Of a stretch of DNA of 64,000 bases, positions 59,395-64,000 are shown piece after piece; position 1 is the first letter of the stretch, and the number at the start of each line of letters is the position of its first letter. Both the position numbers and the translations under genes were made by a program. Source of the stretch: Chrysoperla carnea. Taxonomy: Eukaryota; Arthropoda; Insecta; Neuroptera; Chrysopidae. The notes below the pieces were generated by a model, which did not search any database, had not been told where the DNA came from, and worked only from the letters and a program-made list of their open reading frames with translations. The stretch lies in contig NC_058338.1 of assembly GCF_905475395.1 (NCBI RefSeq), positions 9,252,935 through 9,316,934 on the forward strand. The letters are read 5' to 3'.

Positions 59395-60618
59395 TTATTT
59401 GAGAACCGATTGTGGACCTCTATTTGCCGACTGGATCGGTTGAATATTCGGCTGAAAAGATTGCGGATTTGTATATTGTAAATTCGTCAGTTGATTATTC
59501 CTAATTCGATCAGCTGGTTGAACAGACTGTGAACCAACATTTTTGGGTTCATTTCTTGTGGGAGGTAGTTCTGTAAAACGTGATTGAGCGTTTTGTTGTG
59601 CTGCCCACCACCACCAACCTAGATTACCACCACCACCACTCGACGAACCTGGAGCAGTTCCACCTCCTCCACTTGATGAACCTGAAGCAATTCCACCACC
59701 ATCAATTGATGAACTTGGAGCAGTTCCACCACCACCACTTGCTGAACTCGGAGCAATTTCACCACCACTATAACCACCATTTCCCCCTTTAGGTGGGGCA
59801 GATTGTGGATTTACGATATCTGAGAGAATGTCAACTCGAGGTGGTTTACCGCCATGTTTTTTGGGTTTTGGATCCTCCTCGTAATGATAATTATTATTTT
59901 TTATATTCGAAATTGTTGTTGGTGATTCGTTAGTTCCATTACCATGAGGAACTTCGCTTACAGGTTCACGATTTGAGGGAATATCAACTCGCGGTGGTTT
60001 ACCTCCATGTTTTTTGGGTTTTGGGTCTTCCTCGTACTGATAATTATTACTTTTTATATTCGAAATTGTTGTTGGTGATTCATTAGTTCCATAACCATGA
60101 GGAACTTCACTTACAGGATCACGATCTGAGGGGATATCAACTCGAGGTGGTCTACCTCCATGTTTTTTGGGTTTTCGGTCCTCCTCGTACAGATAATTAT
60201 TACTTTTTATATTCGAAATTGTTGTTGGTGATTCAGTAGTTGCAAAATCATAAGGAGCTTCACTTGCAGGATCACGATCTGAGAGAATATCAGCTCGGGG
60301 TGGTTTATCACCATTTTTTTTGGCTTTCGGGTCTTCCTCGGCCTGATAATTACTACTTTCTATATTCGAAATTGTTGTTGGCAATTCATTAGTTCCATAA
60401 TCATATGGAGCTTCACTTGCAGGATCACGATCTGAGAGAATGTCAACTCCAGGTGATTTAACTACATTTTCTTTGGGTTTCGGGTCCTCCGCGGCAATAC
60501 CTTCTATATTCGAAATTGATGTTGTTGAATCATCTTGACGTTTTACTTTTTTGAACTCAGAGCCTTTTGTAAAATTAAGCAAATATATTATAAAACTTAA
60601 ATGTAATAATCGTAACAT
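59395..60618 (-). CDS. Secreted repeat protein with one GGGGNLGWWWW block
   Basis: A single-exon frame of 407 residues. The signal peptide (MLRLLHLSFIIYLLNFTKG) closely resembles that of the neighbouring long TIL protein (MLRLIGLYFILILYDFTKA). A basic site KKVKR at 23-27 could be cut by a furin-type protease. Then come about four and a half tandem units of roughly 52 residues (EEDPKPKKHGGKPPRVDI, then SDRDPxSExP, then ESPTTISNIKSNNY). A Gly/Ser-rich stretch with SSGGGGTAP-like units leads into GGGGNLGWWWW at 328-338, followed by AAQQNAQ and an Asn/Gln/Pro-rich tail. The same 11-residue block occurs twice in the next gene. I know no family with this block. Gly-, Trp- and repeat-rich secreted proteins are often structural or adhesive, which is inference here. 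Confidence 0.85.
   Translation of the reverse strand: MLRLLHLSFIIYLLNFTKGSEFKKVKRQDDSTTSISNIEGIAAEDPKPKENVVKSPGVDILSDRDPASEAPYDYGTNELPTTISNIESSNYQAEEDPKAKKNGDKPPRADILSDRDPASEAPYDFATTESPTTISNIKSNNYLYEEDRKPKKHGGRPPRVDIPSDRDPVSEVPHGYGTNESPTTISNIKSNNYQYEEDPKPKKHGGKPPRVDIPSNREPVSEVPHGNGTNESPTTISNIKNNNYHYEEDPKPKKHGGKPPRVDILSDIVNPQSAPPKGGNGGYSGGEIAPSSASGGGGTAPSSSIDGGGIASGSSSGGGGTAPGSSSGGGGNLGWWWWAAQQNAQSRFTELPPTRNEPKNVGSQSVQPADRIRNNQLTNLQYTNPQSFQPNIQPIQSANRGPQSVLK
59605..59637 (-). other. GGGGNLGWWWW-coding block, copy 1
   Basis: Codons on the minus strand are GGT GGT GGT GGT AAT CTA GGT and then four TGG. Compare the copies at 62510 and 62864: the amino acids are identical while the Gly and Leu codons differ. 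Confidence 0.9.
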
Positions 60619-60689
60619 TGTTCTACTTGATAGAATTATTCGTTCTTCATTGATAGAATATGTATATTGAAATTATTCGAAGAGTAACT

Positions 60690-60703
60690 GCCTATTTATG
60701 AAA
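60690..60703 (-). promoter_or_regulatory. Possible TATA-like box
   Basis: The minus strand reads cataaatagg about 75-85 bp upstream of the start codon at 60618, a plausible position for a core promoter TATA element. No experimental or comparative support. Confidence 0.25.
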
Positions 60704-61049
60704 TTTGGATGATGTAAAGAAAAAACAAATAACTATAATTGTTATTTCTACTAATTAGTAATATTAATTATTAATAATTGTGCTTTATTTATACCTCTGT
60801 ATACACGCTTAGCTTATTACATTCAAAGCTCCAGCCATCAATCATCAAAGCATATTCGTCATACGGATATAAGATATATTTGTTGAACTAAAAAATGTAA
60901 ATTACACGATAAGAAATGTATTGCCTTTATTACAATGCTGGTATGGTACAGGGACAGATATTAAAAAAGTATCTGATAATACTCTATTAGTATTGTCGTA
61001 ATATGGATCTTACGATGATTGGTGCTGCATTTAGCTGGTACCCTATACC

Positions 61050-61352
61050 ATATACAGAATGTTCGATTTACATCTAGGCATATAAATATCACGAGTATGA
61101 CAGAGTACATGCGTTAAGCATTGGATCTAAGTAAAAGGTATTATAGGTGTTTTATGAAATAGCAAAAGTGACTTGTATCGTGGCTTATCTGTTGTAGTTC
61201 ATCTAGTCAACTAAGAAACTCCCAACTATCTCAACGCATATCGAAGCATCAACACATGTATATAATACCTCTCACTTAGATACATTGTTTAACGCATATA
61301 TTCTGTCATACTCGTGATATATGCCTAGATGTAAATCGAATATTCTGTACAT
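61050..61352. mobile_element. Terminal-inverted-repeat element, ~75-90-bp arms
   Basis: The left arm (acagaatgttcgatttacat, then ctaggcatataaatatcacg, then agtatgacagagtacatgcg) pairs in inverse with the right arm ending tgcctagatgtaaatcgaat and attctgta. The interior contains gtatcgtggcttatctg. About 300 bp, no ORF, so a MITE. A related copy in opposite orientation is at 25990-26215. Confidence 0.75.
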
Positions 61353-61742
61353 ATATCAGACAAATTGCCATAAAATACTTCAAAAAAGAAGTTCATGAAA
61401 TCTTATCTTATTCACAATTTAAGTTGAAAGTTCTATCATTTTACATGCAAAACTCCTTTATAGTAGTTTTAAGTTTGTATACAGAGATCGTTTAGCATTT
61501 CACTGCATATGTTTAATTAGACGATGATTACTTGGTGTATAAACTTGTGGGAAATAAGCGTGTGTAAAATAAAGTCGCGGAGATTTTGAAATCCATAATT
61601 CATTTGGCAATAGTCAAAATAAGTGATTAAAATAAAAGTAATATAAATAATTTCGAAAGATATATATTATATTTTCGATTAAAAGTCATAATGTAATAGT
61701 AAGAGACCCGAAAATGATTTTCAGTATCATGAAAATATTATT

Positions 61743-61920
61743 TTTAACCCCCGAACCAAAAAGGGGGTGTTACAATATTATAAGTTTGACAGCTATGTGT
61801 ATCTGTCTGTAGCATTGTAGCGCTTAAAGGAGTGAACCGATTTGGATTTTGTTTATTTCGTTAGAAAGTTAATTTAATGCGGAGTTCTTGGATACGTTTC
61901 AAGTGCGAGTGTTTTGTCTT
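61743..61920 (+). repeat. GGGGGTTAA-family repeat, plus orientation
   Basis: Starts aacccccgaaccaaaaaggg, then ataagtttgacagctatgtg, gtgaaccgatttgg and gaaagttaatttaatgcgga, colinear with the copy at 41012. Confidence 0.7.
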
Positions 61921-62341
61921 CTTAAATACTTTAAAATATGTGAATCCCACTTTGTTAACGGGAAAATAGACTTGTACCTACTTTCGTCAATATAACCGAA
62001 AATTAAAATTAAATTGGAAATTTTTGAAAAGGAAAATAAAACAGAAAGCCATTTTGAAATAATTTTAATGTTGAGTCCAATTTTTTACAGTTTTTATTCC
62101 TAAAAAGATTAACAATTTCAATTTCAATCGATCGATTCATTTTTTACGTGTTAGAAGAATTTGGTCTTTTTTTAATTTCTGGGCTAATTCAAAATATTAT
62201 GGCTGCAGTTGCATCCATACGAATACTCAGATACTTTTCAGAGAGCTAGCTATACGTCTTCAATTACTAGAAGAACAATAATGTATTGCATAAACCCCTT
62301 TTTTGGGAGCTAAAAATAAAAAAATTTGTTCTTATGTTTCG

Positions 62342-64000
62342 TTAGCTAGGTTTTGGGTAATCATTATTGGGTACAATACCCCATGGTAAATTATTGCCAT
62401 TTGAAAGACCATAGGCTCCCGGAATACCAGACATTTTGCCAATTGGAAAACCATAACTCTTCGCACGCAGTAGAGCGTTTTTAGAGTTTTTCGCATTCTG
62501 TTGAGCCATCCACCACCACCATCCAAGATTTCCACCGCCGCCACTTGAGGGTTGATGATTAATACTCCTCCTTCTCCTAGTCATTTGCTGCTCTTGATTT
62601 GGATAGTTTAAGAGATTATCGTTTTCGAAACCATTTTGGTGGTGATCTCCATGCGGAATATTATTATCGGAAGAATCTATATAGTTATTTGGTTGACTAC
62701 CTTCCGGTAGTCTCTCATTTGCAAAAGTATCTTCAGGGAAATCATCATTTGGAATGGCATTTTTTGACTGGGACTGATTTGGGGAACTAACTTTGGATGG
62801 ATTACTTTGAAGATGCCAAAATTTATTATTGTTCATCCCATTGTTACTTTTACTATTAGCCGACCACCACCACCAGCCTAAATTACCACCACCGCCACTT
62901 GAATAACCTCCAGCGTTAGAAGGACCATTATTCGTAAATTGATCCCAACCACCATTACTTCCTGGTAAACCATAACTGTTATCACCATCACTACCATCGG
63001 ATACTATACCATTCATCGTCTGTTCGTTTACTGAATTAACACCATTTTCAGTTTCGGTACAGTCTAATGATTGATCTTTACCCACTTGACCATTATTACT
63101 TTGATCAAAACCGTATTGTCCAAAGCCATCTGGGCTACCTTGGCCATAACCTTCTTGGGCATTACCTCCTTTATCATAGCCACCTTGAATATATCCATTT
63201 TGATAGCCTTGATCATATGCACCTTGCCCATATCCGGCTTGGTCATAGTCACCTTGACCATTACCATTTCCCAGCATGTTGACCACTGGACCACCACCTG
63301 GTTGGCCGTAGCCATTAACTTGGGTGTAGCTTTTACCCTGGCTATAACTACTACCACTAGTTTGACCTCCACCTTGATGGCCATAACTATTGCCTAGTCC
63401 AATTTGATCACCGCTTTCCTGGCCATAAGAATTACCTTGTCCATAACTATAACCTTGGGGATTACCAGGTTGGGCGTAGCTTGGTATACCAAAACTACCA
63501 TTTTGACTAACGCCTGGATTTCCATAACCAGGTTGGCCTGATGTATCATTTTGACCAACGCCAGTTTTGTTATACATATAACTGAATGTAGTAAAATTTT
63601 TTTGAACAATACGTCCCGTTTCAAGCTGAGGTCTATAACTAATATCACTCTCCGAATCGACTATTTTCTTCATTCCTTCCGAACGCTTCGGTTGATATGG
63701 AAGTTGTATGCGTGGATTCAGTACAGGGGAACTTGCAATAGTTGTATGATTAGTTTTATTCCGAATCGTATTCCTTTCTTTAACTAGAAATCTCTTTTTA
63801 GTCCCTATCACATCTAGGCTTTTAGTTGACCTGCCCTTTGCAGTCTCCTTATTGGCTATGTTACCAGCTTTAACCTTATCAACTGATGTCGTCTTCGTTG
63901 GAACATTCATGGTATCTGAGAAACTCGTTTCAACAAGTCCATCTGGTATGCTATTTGTTTCAAACTCCTCACCAACTTGGTTAACCGTGTCAGCCTCACC
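62342..64000 (-). CDS. Gly/Gln/Tyr-rich protein with two GGGGNLGWWWW blocks (5' end beyond window)
   Basis: The frame is open from the window edge to a stop at 62342: 552 visible residues. The ATG at 63910 is preceded by 30 in-frame sense codons (ending LVETSFSDT), so the true start lies outside. Order: a Lys/Thr-rich part with possible basic cleavage sites; a silk-like Gly/Gln/Tyr/Ser region of imperfect GYGQG, SYGQ and YDQG repeats (about visible residues 140-300); first GGGGNLGWWWW at 369-379; an Asn/Ser/Asp-rich linker; a furin-like RRRRS at about 475; second GGGGNLGWWWW at 487-497 followed by MAQQNAKNSK and a short tail. The block and the following QQNA match the 407-residue neighbour, so the two are related at least in this module. 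Prion-like Tyr/Gln/Gly composition suggests self-association; function is unknown. Confidence 0.85.
   Translation of the reverse strand, partial: GEADTVNQVGEEFETNSIPDGLVETSFSDTMNVPTKTTSVDKVKAGNIANKETAKGRSTKSLDVIGTKKRFLVKERNTIRNKTNHTTIASSPVLNPRIQLPYQPKRSEGMKKIVDSESDISYRPQLETGRIVQKNFTTFSYMYNKTGVGQNDTSGQPGYGNPGVSQNGSFGIPSYAQPGNPQGYSYGQGNSYGQESGDQIGLGNSYGHQGGGQTSGSSYSQGKSYTQVNGYGQPGGGPVVNMLGNGNGQGDYDQAGYGQGAYDQGYQNGYIQGGYDKGGNAQEGYGQGSPDGFGQYGFDQSNNGQVGKDQSLDCTETENGVNSVNEQTMNGIVSDGSDGDNSYGLPGSNGGWDQFTNNGPSNAGGYSSGGGGNLGWWWWSANSKSNNGMNNNKFWHLQSNPSKVSSPNQSQSKNAIPNDDFPEDTFANERLPEGSQPNNYIDSSDNNIPHGDHHQNGFENDNLLNYPNQEQQMTRRRRSINHQPSSGGGGNLGWWWWMAQQNAKNSKNALLRAKSYGFPIGKMSGIPGAYGLSNGNNLPWGIVPNNDYPKPS
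62510..62542 (-). other. GGGGNLGWWWW-coding block, copy 3
   Basis: Minus-strand codons GGC GGC GGT GGA AAT CTT GGA and four TGG, followed by ATG GCT CAA CAG. Differs synonymously from copies 1 and 2. Confidence 0.9.
62864..62896 (-). other. GGGGNLGWWWW-coding block, copy 2
   Basis: Minus-strand codons GGC GGT GGT GGT AAT TTA GGC and four TGG, followed by TCG GCT AAT. Confidence 0.9.

Larger units (their letters stand above)
60704..62341. other. Intergenic between the two GGGGNLGWWWW genes
   Basis: No gene is supported. It contains the inverted-repeat element at 61050 and the GGGGGTTAA-family repeat at 61743. The remainder is AT-rich without recognisable features. Confidence 0.5.

Noticed and set aside
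62332-63787. Overlapping His/Val/Lys-rich frames on both strands in the Gly/Gln/Tyr gene
   Set aside because: These are shadows of trinucleotide-biased coding sequence. Only the 62342-64000 frame is long, open to the edge and carries the repeated motif.
63908-63910. ATG at 63910 as start of the last gene
   Set aside because: Thirty in-frame sense codons precede it up to the window edge and no signal peptide follows it.

Overview
The window looks like nuclear DNA of an insect. It is very AT-rich, genes are split by GT-AG introns, and the space between them is packed with decayed non-LTR retrotransposons, terminal-inverted-repeat elements and a ~306-bp satellite. The coding content is clearly arthropod-like, but I cannot fix the order or species.

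Layout. (1) 0.98-5.26 kb, plus strand: a nine-exon F-box/leucine-rich-repeat gene, best matched to FBXL6. (2) 5.3-13.1 kb: no gene seen, only dispersed repeats. (3) 13.1-17.0 kb, plus strand: an eight-exon adenylate kinase 8 (AK8) relative in which both nucleotide-binding loops and both lid motifs are degenerate, so it is probably a pseudoenzyme. A 316-bp tandem repeat fills its fourth intron. (4) 17.0-22.8 kb: repeats only. (5) 22.8-39.1 kb, minus strand: the last five recognisable exons of a Gln/His-rich coiled-coil protein with introns up to 6.5 kb. I do not recognise the family and its 5' end was not found. (6) 39.1-53.0 kb: repeats, a perfect 110-bp-arm hairpin, a ~306-bp satellite array and a 5'-truncated LINE copy flanked by 15-bp target-site duplications. 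(7) 53.0-64.0 kb, minus strand: four consecutive genes for secreted, low-complexity proteins.

Region 7 is the most interesting part. Two of its genes encode signal peptide, a ten-cysteine TIL-type domain, a spacer, and a conserved C-terminal domain built on WYxxNV and QPxHFLxY. One spacer is about 20 residues and the other about 880, N-glycosylation-rich and then Gly/Pro-rich. The other two genes encode repeat-rich proteins carrying the exact 11-residue block GGGGNLGWWWW, once in one and twice in the other, written with different synonymous codons each time. Signal peptides, a shared intron position, common orientation and clustering suggest one locally expanded secretory set, such as a silk, glue, egg-coat or other extracellular-matrix mixture. 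That function is inference. The last gene runs off the window end and more members may lie beyond it.

Exon boundaries were read by eye from splice consensus and reading-frame continuity. Repeat boundaries are approximate unless stated otherwise.
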